A stretch of 64,000 bases of DNA from an uncultured Collinsella sp. (GTDB lineage Bacteria > Actinomycetota > Coriobacteriia > Coriobacteriales > Coriobacteriaceae): NCBI GenBank assembly GCA_900548265.1, contig URKG01000004.1:60452-124451 (forward strand). The letters are read 5' to 3'. The position numbers and the translations under genes are program-made. The notes below the pieces were generated by a model that did not search any database, was not told where the DNA came from, and was given only the letters and a program-made list of their open reading frames with translations. Position 1 is the first letter of the stretch, and each line of letters opens with the position of its first letter. Shown here one piece after another: positions 16,249-23,838 of this stretch.

Positions 16249-17139
16249 ATGACAAACCACCACGCTGAAGACGGCGATAAGAAAAGCATTCTGGATGCCC
16301 GCATTGAGCGAGCATATGCAAACGAATATGACGCCGCCTTTGCCGCCGCGACCATCAAGAACTACGCGTCGCTACCGCTCGCGACGATCTTGGCCGATCA
16401 CCCTCAACTGCTGAAGCGCTGCACAAAGATCATGGGCGACCCCGACATTCGCAAGCTGACAGACCCCTATGCCCCAAAACGCGACAACGATTCGCACGTT
16501 CTTACCGTAGGCTGCCTAGCCCATATGCTTACGGCGCTCGACACGAAACTCAAGCTCGAATGGGAGCCCGACGAGCGTCATGAACTCGAAAGCAAACGGA
16601 ACACCCTGCGCACCGCACTGTTCCTTCCGTTGGACGGCCTCAAGCGCTGCAACGTCGAGCTCAATACACAGGCGCGGCAAAAGCCCGGGACCACGGGGCA
16701 GAAAACTCCTAGACCCCATGCGGCCATCGTCGACCGCAACCGATATAACCGCATGACCGCGCACTTTTCCGCCGAGGGAGCGGCCATAAGGACGCTGATC
16801 GACCTGCTGTGCCTCCTGAGCATCAACGAGCTATTTGAGGGCTATCTCGCCCTTGTTCCCGCGACGGCACCCAAGTCGGTAGCAAAGATCATCGAGACCT
16901 GCAGACGCCAGTTTGAGCGCCATCGCAATGGCAACGAGATGAACGCCAGCATCGCGCAGTACTACGCGGCTCATTACAAAAATGACGGATGTGCCCCTGT
17001 CGAGCATCAGCTGCGGCTCGCCTACACCACGCCCGCCGCAACGCTTCATCGCTTTGGAGCCCTTGGCGCTTGCGAGCCGCACGAACAGGCAGCCTGTCCC
17101 ACAACCGAGCTCGATCTCAGGCTTGGACGAACCCTGTAG
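16249..17139 (+). CDS. Protein of unknown function, first gene of the ClpP/VirD4-type operon
   Basis: 296 aa. ATG at 16249 with GGAG 7 bases before it. An open frame continues upstream but that part is A/C-rich, repetitive and lacks a ribosome binding site. I see no motif, signal peptide or membrane helix. The protein is predicted mostly helical and basic in the middle (RKLTDPYAPKRDN, KTPRPHAAIVDRNRYNRM). A hydrophobic helix-like stretch AIRTLIDLLCLLSINELFEG lies near residue 190. The ClpP-like gene starts 63 bases after it on the same strand. It could be a substrate or adaptor of that protease, or a DNA- or RNA-binding component. Confidence 0.75.
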   Translation: MTNHHAEDGDKKSILDARIERAYANEYDAAFAAATIKNYASLPLATILADHPQLLKRCTKIMGDPDIRKLTDPYAPKRDNDSHVLTVGCLAHMLTALDTKLKLEWEPDERHELESKRNTLRTALFLPLDGLKRCNVELNTQARQKPGTTGQKTPRPHAAIVDRNRYNRMTAHFSAEGAAIRTLIDLLCLLSINELFEGYLALVPATAPKSVAKIIETCRRQFERHRNGNEMNASIAQYYAAHYKNDGCAPVEHQLRLAYTTPAATLHRFGALGACEPHEQAACPTTELDLRLGRTL

Positions 17140-17202
17140 CCCGCCAGCCCCTCCGCGGGCAACAATCCTATTCCACAACACAACCAACAGAAAGGAGTCC
17201 TC

Positions 17203-17820
17203 ATGGACACCAATCATTCCCCCATCATCAGCCCCCTCACCATGCGTGAATCCGCCCGAGGTATCACGCTCACCAGCATTTACGATGAGATGCTCGCCCG
17301 TCGCGAGCTCTCCGTCATGGGAAACATCGAAACCCCGATGGCCCACGACCTATGCCAGCAGATCCGCCTGCTCGATGCCACCGACCCCAGCCGCCCCATC
17401 ACCATATTTGTCGCCAGCGCCGGCGGAAGCGTGCGATCGGGTCTTGCAATCTATGACGCCATGCGCCTCGCATCGTGCCCCATCCGCACCGTCTGCTTGG
17501 AATTCGCCGCGTCCATGGGCGCCGTGATCTTTATGGGCGGCGACGATCGCCGTATGGCGCCCCATGCAGAGCTCATGATTCACGACCCGCTGATTCCCCA
17601 GGGGGCAGGCGGCTCGGCACTTGCGCTGCAGGAAACCAGCCGGCGTCTCATGCAGACCCGCAAGACCCTCACGCAAATCCTCTCGGACCGCAGCGGCCTC
17701 ACGCCCAAGCGCATCCAGTCCCTCACCGCAAAAGACACCTACCTTTCGGCCGAGCGCGCCGTCGAGCTCGGCTTTGCCCACGAAATCCTCTCGACCACCA
17801 AGGAGGTCGCCCATGTCTAA
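17203..17820 (+). CDS. ClpP-like serine protease with intact catalytic triad
   Basis: 205 aa. It has the ClpP fold signatures: FVASAGGSVRSGLAIYDAM for the oxyanion region, FAASMGAVIFMGG with nucleophile Ser104, AELMIHDPL with His127, and AKDTYLSAERAVELGF with Asp178. The spacing is close to E. coli ClpP (Ser97, His122, Asp171). No signal peptide and no ATPase partner of ClpX/ClpA type is nearby. AGAAAGGAG lies before the ATG. It overlaps the VirD4-like gene by 8 bases. This linkage to a DNA-translocase-type ATPase is unlike housekeeping clpP and also unlike phage head-maturation proteases, which sit next to portal genes. Confidence 0.85.
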   Translation: MDTNHSPIISPLTMRESARGITLTSIYDEMLARRELSVMGNIETPMAHDLCQQIRLLDATDPSRPITIFVASAGGSVRSGLAIYDAMRLASCPIRTVCLEFAASMGAVIFMGGDDRRMAPHAELMIHDPLIPQGAGGSALALQETSRRLMQTRKTLTQILSDRSGLTPKRIQSLTAKDTYLSAERAVELGFAHEILSTTKEVAHV

Positions 17821-19117
17821 CCTCGCCAGCCGCCTCGCCGCATCTGAGTCCGCATCGTCCACCATCCTCGCCAAGGATCGAACGCTTTCCTGCGACACCC
17901 GCCAAACGGGACTCAACAACAACGCACTTGTGATCGGCCCCTCGGGAGCCGGCAAGACCCGAAACGTCCTCAAGCCCAACCTGCTGCAAATGAACGCAAG
18001 CTACATCGTGCTCGACACCAAAGGCACGCTCTGTCGCGAAGTGGGACCCGTGCTGGCAGCCCACGGTTACCGCGCGCAATGTCTCAACTTCGCCGACCTC
18101 AACACCATCCCGGCCCTTGCGCCCGGCATCGAGCGCTGCGGCTACAACCCCCTGAGGCACATTCGCCGCAAGGCGGACGGCAGGCCCAACCAGCAGGACA
18201 TCCTCTCGGTGGCAAAGGCCATCTGCCCCATCGAGGACAACAACCAGCCTTTTTGGGATCATGCGGCGGCAAACCTGCTGTCGTGTCTTATCGCCTACGT
18301 CACCGAACAGCTACCCGCCGACGAGCAGACGATCAGCTCGGTCATCAAGCTGATCAAGCACCTGCAGGACGGTGCCACGGGTCGATTGTTTGACGACCTG
18401 ATCACGACCGACCCCCAAAGCTATGCCCTCTCGCTATGGCGGCGCTACGCCATTACGCAAAATGCCGAGCGCATGCACGCGAGCATCGTCGGCATCCTTG
18501 CCGAAAAGGTCATGTGTCTGGGATTCGACGGTGCGGCACAGCTCTATCGTGAGTGCCATCAGGTGGACTTCGCTTCCATGGGACACACCCCCTGCGCCCT
18601 GTTTGTAACCGTGAGCGATATTGACCGCAATCTCGATCCGCTGACCGGCCTCTTTATTTCGCAGGCGTTTATGGGCCTCATTCGTGAGGCCGATAGGCAG
18701 CCCGACGGCAGCCTGCCCGTGCCCGTGCGCTTTATGCTCGATGACTTCGCAAATCTGCAGATCCCCCAGATCGACAACGTGCTCTCGATTATCCGAAGCC
18801 GCAACATCTGGGCAACGCTGCTGCTGCAGTCGACCAACCAGCTCGATGCGCTCTATGGCGAGGCACGCGCACGCTCCATCATGGGCAACTGCGACACGCA
18901 TCTGGTGCTGGCGTTCCAGGATCCCGAGAGTGCCCGGGTGTTTTCCGACCGCGCCGACGCGCTGCCCAGCACGCTCATGGCGACGCCGATTGATCGCTCG
19001 TGGCTCTTTGTACGCGGTCGCACTCCCGAACAGGTCGAGCGCTTTAGGCTCGAAGACCATCCGCTCTACGGGGAGCTGCCCGAGGCGCAGCGAGGCCATG
19101 CGGAGGCCGAGATCTAG
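17813..19117 (+). CDS. VirD4/TraG-type coupling ATPase without membrane anchor
   Basis: 434 aa. Walker A GPSGAGKT at residues 42-49, then SYIVLDTKGTLCREVG as in TraG/VirD4 coupling proteins, Walker B VRFMLDDFAN near 305-313, and a sensor region LLQSTNQLDALYG followed by MGNCDTHLVLAFQDPESA. Usual coupling proteins have two N-terminal membrane helices and 550-650 residues. This one starts directly at the ATPase core and is soluble. AGGAGG lies 7 bases before the ATG inside the end of the ClpP-like gene, so the two are translationally coupled. There is no relaxase, mating-channel or integrase gene in the window, so a plain conjugation role is doubtful. Confidence 0.85.
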   Translation: MSNLASRLAASESASSTILAKDRTLSCDTRQTGLNNNALVIGPSGAGKTRNVLKPNLLQMNASYIVLDTKGTLCREVGPVLAAHGYRAQCLNFADLNTIPALAPGIERCGYNPLRHIRRKADGRPNQQDILSVAKAICPIEDNNQPFWDHAAANLLSCLIAYVTEQLPADEQTISSVIKLIKHLQDGATGRLFDDLITTDPQSYALSLWRRYAITQNAERMHASIVGILAEKVMCLGFDGAAQLYRECHQVDFASMGHTPCALFVTVSDIDRNLDPLTGLFISQAFMGLIREADRQPDGSLPVPVRFMLDDFANLQIPQIDNVLSIIRSRNIWATLLLQSTNQLDALYGEARARSIMGNCDTHLVLAFQDPESARVFSDRADALPSTLMATPIDRSWLFVRGRTPEQVERFRLEDHPLYGELPEAQRGHAEAEI

Positions 19118-19194
19118 GCGCAGGGTTCTCGCAGCGCGCGACGCCCCGGCGATGTTCCACAAAGGCCGTGCGCCCCGGGATCACGGCAAAGCAA

Positions 19195-19226
19195 AGGGGC
19201 CCGCATCCGATAGGATACGGGCCCCT
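19195..19226. terminator. Bidirectional terminator between the VirD4-like gene and pgi
   Basis: 14-bp stem with one mismatch (19195-19208 with 19213-19226) and a 4-base loop between convergent genes. A T-rich stretch follows on the minus strand. Confidence 0.8.
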
Positions 19227-19258
19227 GACTATAAGGCGCGATGCGTTAACAGCAGCGA

Positions 19259-20953
19259 CTACTTGCGATGCGCGCGATAGAACTCGATGAGCGCCTGGGT
19301 CGAAGCGTCCTGCTCGGCCTTGGCGGCATCGTCGTGGAAGGCAGGGGTGATCTGCTTGGCAAGCTGCTTGCCCAACTCGACGCCCCACTGGTCGTAGGAG
19401 TCAATGCCCCAGACCGTACCCTCGACAAACGTGATGTGCTCGTACAGGGCGATGAGCTCGCCGAGCGCAAACGGGGTCAGTGTGTCGCCGAAGATCGAGG
19501 TCGTCGGACGGTTGCCCTCAAAGCAACGAGCCGGGACGATCTGCTCGGGCGTGCCCTCGGCACGGACCTCGTCGGCCGTCTTGCCAAAGGCGAGCGCCTT
19601 GGTCTGGGCCAGGAAGTTGCCCAGGAACAGCTCATGCACGTCCTGACCGCTATCGGTCGCAGGGTTGGCGGTATTGGCGAAGGCGATGAAATCGGCCGGG
19701 ACCACCACGGTGCCCTGGTGCAGCAGCTGGTAGAAGGCGTGCTGACCGTTGGTGCCGGGCTCGCCCCAGAAGATCTCACCGGTGTCGGAAGTCACAGCGC
19801 TGCCGTCCCAGCGGACGTGCTTGCCGTTGGACTCCATGGTGAGCTGCTGCAGGTAGGCCGGGAAGCGGTGCAGGTACTGGCAGTACGGAAGCACGGCGTG
19901 GCTCTTGGAACCGAAGAAGTTGACGTACCAGACGTTGAGCAGGCCCATCAGCGCGACGGCGTTGTTCTCGAGCGGGGTGTTGCAGAAGTACTCGTCGATG
20001 GCGTGGAAGCCCTCAAGGAACTGCTGGAAACGCTCAGGGCCGAACACGACGATCAACGACAGGCCCACGGCGGAGTCAACGGAGTAGCGGCCGCCGACCC
20101 AGTTCCAGAAGCCGAAGGCGTTGGCGGGGTCGATACCGAAGGCCTCAACCTTCTCGAGTGCGGTGGAAACGGCGACGAAGTGCTTGGCCACGGCCTCGGC
20201 GTTCTGCTCATCGGAGCCGTCGATGGCGCCCTGAGCCTTGAGCTGCTCGAGCATCCAGGTCTTGACCTCGCGAGCGTTGGTGAGGGTCTCGAGCGTGGTG
20301 AAGGTCTTGGAGACGATGATCACGAGCGTAGTCTCGGGATCCAAACCCTTGAGCTTCTCGGCCTGGTCGTTGGGGTCGATGTTGGAGATATAGCGGCAAT
20401 CGATACCGGCGTCGGCATAGGGACGCAGAGCCTCGTAGGCCATGACCGGGCCCAGATCGGAGCCGCCGATGCCGATGGACACCAGGTGCTCGATCTTCTT
20501 GCCGGTAACGCCCTTCCACTCACCGGAGCGCACGCGCTCGGCGAAGGCATACATACGGTCGAGAACCTCGTGCACGTCGGCGACGACATCCTGGCCGTCG
20601 ACGATGAGCTGGCCCCTCTCGGTTGCGGGGCGGCGAAGCGCGGTGTGCAGGACGGCGCGGTCCTCGGTGGTGTTAATGTGCTCGCCGGAGAACATGGCGT
20701 CGCGGCGCTCCTCGAGCTTCACCTCGCGGGCAAGATCGCACAGCAGCTTGACGGTCTCATCGGTCACCAGGTTCTTCGACAGATCGAAGTGCAGGTCACC
20801 GGCGTCAAAGCTCAGCTTGTTCACGCGCTCGGCATCGGCAGCGAACCAGGCCTTGAGGTCGATACCATCGGCCTCGAGCTTCTCCTGATGAGCCTCGAGT
20901 GCCTTCCAAGCGGCAGTCGACGTAGCATCGATAGGTGCGGCAACAGTTGCCAT
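19259..20953 (-). CDS. pgi: Glucose-6-phosphate isomerase
   Basis: 564 aa, long-form Pgi. Signatures: GIGGSDLGPVMAYEAL (sugar phosphate loop), IVSKTFTTLET, FWNWVGGRYSVDSAVGL and QQLTMESNGKHV with the catalytic Glu. The C-terminal part has the conserved WGVELGKQLAK. It interconverts glucose 6-phosphate and fructose 6-phosphate in glycolysis. AGGAGG lies 6 bases before the ATG at 20953. An in-frame ATG nine codons upstream has no site. The product of the Amadori-type operon, glucose 6-phosphate, would enter here. Confidence 0.97.
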   Translation of the reverse strand: MATVAAPIDATSTAAWKALEAHQEKLEADGIDLKAWFAADAERVNKLSFDAGDLHFDLSKNLVTDETVKLLCDLAREVKLEERRDAMFSGEHINTTEDRAVLHTALRRPATERGQLIVDGQDVVADVHEVLDRMYAFAERVRSGEWKGVTGKKIEHLVSIGIGGSDLGPVMAYEALRPYADAGIDCRYISNIDPNDQAEKLKGLDPETTLVIIVSKTFTTLETLTNAREVKTWMLEQLKAQGAIDGSDEQNAEAVAKHFVAVSTALEKVEAFGIDPANAFGFWNWVGGRYSVDSAVGLSLIVVFGPERFQQFLEGFHAIDEYFCNTPLENNAVALMGLLNVWYVNFFGSKSHAVLPYCQYLHRFPAYLQQLTMESNGKHVRWDGSAVTSDTGEIFWGEPGTNGQHAFYQLLHQGTVVVPADFIAFANTANPATDSGQDVHELFLGNFLAQTKALAFGKTADEVRAEGTPEQIVPARCFEGNRPTTSIFGDTLTPFALGELIALYEHITFVEGTVWGIDSYDQWGVELGKQLAKQITPAFHDDAAKAEQDASTQALIEFYRAHRK

Positions 20954-21079
20954 AGAGTCCTCCTCAGCATACGGGCGCACGCCTCCATGCGCCCGGACAT
21001 TCAGATGCCACTATTCTAGCGCAGGTCAAGACTACAATCAGCGAGCGTTGCCAATCGGCCCCCAAACGGCAACCGATCA

Positions 21080-21143
21080 AAAAGGGACAGGCTTATTTTG
21101 GCAGGTCAAACGCTTTACCAACCAAAAATAACCCGTCCTTTTA
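21080..21143. repeat. Palindromic repeat, copy flanking the truncated dehydrogenase-like gene
   Basis: Imperfect inverted repeat: 21080-21101 pairs with about 21122-21143 (AAAAGGGACAGG...TTTTGG against CCAAAAATAACC...TCCTTTT). A single arm with the same core recurs at 21808-21842 on the far side of the next gene. Confidence 0.6.
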
Positions 21144-21152
21144 TGGCAAATA

Positions 21153-21728
21153 TTAGGCCGCGGCGCAGACGCTACCGAGTAACTCACGCAGAGGAGACCC
21201 AATGCCCTCAAGCAGTTCAGGCGCGATAATGGCAAAAACGGGAACCTCGCCGGCTCCCACGACGGCAGGCACCTTGCCCTCCGAGACAATACATCCATAA
21301 GGGACAAAACCGTCTTCGACGGCATCGAGCGCCGCCATGCGACGCGCGAGTTCGCGCGCAAAGCCGGCAGTATCGGCATCGCCGATCGCCAGGACAAAGT
21401 CCACGCCTTCGTCGGTCGCCTGGGCCACGGCCTCGTCGATCAGCTCGTCTCCCCCGTCGCCCTCAACCGAGCCGCAGCGAAAAAGCACGCGCTCGAGCAG
21501 AGCCCGATCAAGCGAGCCGAGCGCCGCCGAGACAAGCTCATCGCGCGTATGCTTGTCACCGCCCAGCACGACCAGCGCCTTGGTACCGCCGTAGTGAGCG
21601 ACCAATCGTCCACACCAGCGAGCCACGTCTCCATCCGCAACAAGGCGCGTCGGCATACCAAACCCATAATTGACCATCTTTTCCACAACCCTTCCGTGCG
21701 CATAGGCGGTATCAATCGTTAGGCTCAT
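21153..21728 (-). CDS. Truncated iron-containing alcohol dehydrogenase-like protein (N-terminal domain only)
   Basis: 191 aa. The first about 130 residues align with the nucleotide-binding domain of Fe-dependent alcohol dehydrogenases: NYGFGMPTRLVADGD, then ALVVLGG, then DEGVDFVLAIGDADTAGFAR where the family has a GGGS loop. The helical C-terminal domain with the metal ligands (three His and one Asp) is absent, and the protein ends after a non-matching hydrophobic tail. It is therefore either a decayed gene or a reduced single-domain protein. The frame is clean and the ATG is at 21728. It sits alone between inverted repeats, which hints at insertion or rearrangement. Confidence 0.65.
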   Translation of the reverse strand: MSLTIDTAYAHGRVVEKMVNYGFGMPTRLVADGDVARWCGRLVAHYGGTKALVVLGGDKHTRDELVSAALGSLDRALLERVLFRCGSVEGDGGDELIDEAVAQATDEGVDFVLAIGDADTAGFARELARRMAALDAVEDGFVPYGCIVSEGKVPAVVGAGEVPVFAIIAPELLEGIGSPLRELLGSVCAAA

Positions 21729-21807
21729 GCTACGAAGCGAGGTTTTCCGAGCTGTTTCGCACTCTTTAGAGCTGCGTTAAAACCCGATCCAACCGCACGA
21801 CCATACC

Positions 21808-21842
21808 TACCAAAACAAACCAGTCCCTTTTTGACAGGTTTT
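21808..21842. repeat. Second copy of the TTTTGG/GGGAC repeat
   Basis: ACCAAAACAAACC...GTCCCTTTTT matches the arms of the 21080-21143 palindrome, so the truncated dehydrogenase-like gene is bracketed by related sequence. Confidence 0.5.
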
Positions 21843-21867
21843 GACGACGTCCGGACGAGCGGGTATT

Positions 21868-21885
21868 ATCGAACAGGTATTCGAT
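21868..21885. promoter_or_regulatory. LexA (DinR-type) SOS box
   Basis: CGAACAGGTATTCG at 21870-21883 differs from CGAAC-N4-GTTCG at one base and is extended by AT on both sides. A weaker GAAC-N4-GTTT lies directly after it. It lies 30 bases before the UmuC-type polymerase start. Confidence 0.7.
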
Positions 21886-21914
21886 AAGAACATGTGTTTG
21901 ATGAAAGGACACGG

Positions 21915-23420
21915 ATGGCGCACGAGCAGCACACCTATATCTGCATCGACCTCAAGACGTTTTATGCCAGCGTCGAGTGCGTCGACCGCGGACTCAACCC
22001 ACTCACTACGTGCCTGGTTGTTGCCGACGAATCGCGCGGACGCACGACCATCTGCCTCGCCATCACACAGGCCATGAAGGACCTCGGGATACGCAACCGT
22101 TGCCGTCTGTTCGAGATTCCCGACGGCATCGACTACATCAAGGCCGTACCGCGCATGCAGCACTACATGGAGGTGTCGGCTCAAATCTACGGTATCTATC
22201 TGGAATACGTGAGTCCACAAGACGTGCACGTCTACTCTATCGACGAATGCTTTATCGACGTGACGCCCTATCTAGATCTCTACCATACCAATGCCAAAGG
22301 CTTTGCCTGCATGTTGCGCGATGAAGTCCTCGCGCGCACTGGCATCACGGCGACGGTCGGCATCGGCCCCAACCTATTCCAGGCCAAGGTAGCGCTCGAC
22401 ATTACTGCCAAGCACGTACCCAGCCGCATCGGCGTACTCGACGACGAGACCTTTCGCAAGGAAATCTGGCCCCATCGTCCCATCACCGATATCTGGGGCA
22501 TCGGCCCCGGCGTGGCAGCACGACTCGAAAAATACGGCGTCTTCGATCTGATGGGTGTCGCCGCGCTCGACGAAAACCTGCTTTACGACGAGCTCGGCGT
22601 CAATGCCGAGTATCTTATCGACCACGCCTTTGGGCGCGAGCCGACAACCATCGCCGATATCCAAGCCTATCGCCCGCAGGCAACCTCAACTACCACAGGA
22701 CAGGTGCTCTCGAAAGGCTATGCCTATGAACAGGCCTACACCGTCTTGCGCGAGATGGTCGACAACGCCGTGCTGGACTTGATCGATAAGCACGTGGTGT
22801 GCGACAGCATCTCGCTCTTTGTGGGCTATGCGAGCGAACGAGCCGACATACGCCGCCTCGACGCCAGCGGCACGGCGCAATACGTTGACGGATGCGGGCA
22901 CCTGCGCTCGAGCACGTCGAGCATCGAGCCAACCGCAACCGCCGGCCCCGAGCTCGCACCCCGTGCGCCCAAGCCCGTCCAGCGCGATGACGAACGGCGT
23001 CGTCTGGTGCGCGAAGCGCAGGCAATCGATGGCATCTTCGTGGGAGAGCATGGCGGCAAACCGCGCGGTGGCTACGCCGCACTCTTTGCGCACTCTAACG
23101 CCTCGCGAAAGCTGCCCGAGCGTACCAATTCGTTTAAGAAGATCATGCGTTATTTCGACGACCTTTGGGCGCAAACGGTCGATCCCAAACGACCGGTCAA
23201 GCGCATCAACCTGGGATTTGGCAACCTCATGCCCGAAGAATTTGCCACTATCGACCTGTTTAGCGATGTTAAGGCCGATGAGCGCGAGCGCGACCTGGCG
23301 CGCGCCGTCCTGGCCGTGAAAGGCAAGTACGGCAAGAACGCGCTCGTCAAGGGATTAAGCTTTACCGCCGGCGCCACCGCACGCGAACGCAACGACCAAG
23401 TTGGAGGACACCGTGCCTAA
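21915..23420 (+). CDS. Y-family DNA polymerase, UmuC/UvrX type
   Basis: 501 aa. N-terminal CIDLKTFYASVECVDRG (palm metal Asp and steric gate), then VYSIDECFIDVT with the catalytic SIDE motif, then HhH region DIWGIGPGVAARLEKYG. A variable insert (about 315-390) is rich in Pro, Ala and Arg, and a little-finger domain ends the protein. It performs translesion synthesis at damaged DNA. I chose the ATG at 21915 because AAAGGA precedes it. An ATG seven codons earlier has none. The LexA box just upstream and the overlapping YolD-like gene make a Bacillus-style SOS pair. Confidence 0.9.
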   Translation: MAHEQHTYICIDLKTFYASVECVDRGLNPLTTCLVVADESRGRTTICLAITQAMKDLGIRNRCRLFEIPDGIDYIKAVPRMQHYMEVSAQIYGIYLEYVSPQDVHVYSIDECFIDVTPYLDLYHTNAKGFACMLRDEVLARTGITATVGIGPNLFQAKVALDITAKHVPSRIGVLDDETFRKEIWPHRPITDIWGIGPGVAARLEKYGVFDLMGVAALDENLLYDELGVNAEYLIDHAFGREPTTIADIQAYRPQATSTTTGQVLSKGYAYEQAYTVLREMVDNAVLDLIDKHVVCDSISLFVGYASERADIRRLDASGTAQYVDGCGHLRSSTSSIEPTATAGPELAPRAPKPVQRDDERRRLVREAQAIDGIFVGEHGGKPRGGYAALFAHSNASRKLPERTNSFKKIMRYFDDLWAQTVDPKRPVKRINLGFGNLMPEEFATIDLFSDVKADERERDLARAVLAVKGKYGKNALVKGLSFTAGATARERNDQVGGHRA

Positions 23421-23838
23421 ACCCAAACAACAGCCCGTGCGCCCGCCGACCGCCTTCGAGCGCCTGGCGGACCCCGAGGGCAGACGCCGCGCCGCCGACC
23501 CCAAGCTCACTGCCAACGGTGCCGTGCGCGCCAACCGCGCCGCACAGTTTATGCCCTTTGCCGCCCTCACGGGATACTACGAACTTGTGCGCAAGCAGGA
23601 AATCACCGTCGAACCAAAATGCGAACTCACGGAAGAAAAAGCCCTCGAGCTTTCAAAAAAGCTCGAGGGCCTCAAACGTGGCGACTTGGTGCGCGTCACC
23701 TATTACGATACATACGGCTATCGTAGCCGCACCGGCATTCTCGACGAAGTGCTTCCCGCGTTCAAGCTGCTCAAACTCAGGGATATCGCCGTCGACTTCG
23801 ACGATATCCAAGACATTGAGCTACGCGGACGAGCCTAG
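23413..23838 (+). CDS. YolD-like protein
   Basis: 141 aa. The YolD core lies at RAAQFMPFAALTGYYELVRKQE and the following LSKKLEGLKRGDLVRVTYYD...RTGILDEV. YolD proteins are regularly encoded beside UmuC-like polymerases and are thought to be UmuD analogues or polymerase accessories. I chose a GTG start at 23413 with GGAGG 5 bases before it. It overlaps the polymerase gene by 8 bases. Its stop codon interlocks with that of the convergent surface-protein gene (CTAG shared). Confidence 0.85.
   Translation: MPKPKQQPVRPPTAFERLADPEGRRRAADPKLTANGAVRANRAAQFMPFAALTGYYELVRKQEITVEPKCELTEEKALELSKKLEGLKRGDLVRVTYYDTYGYRSRTGILDEVLPAFKLLKLRDIAVDFDDIQDIELRGRA

Noticed and set aside
15760..19260. Integrated conjugative element or prophage around the ClpP/VirD4-like genes
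   Set aside because: I found no integrase, relaxase, mating-channel gene, portal gene or flanking direct repeat at a tRNA within the window.
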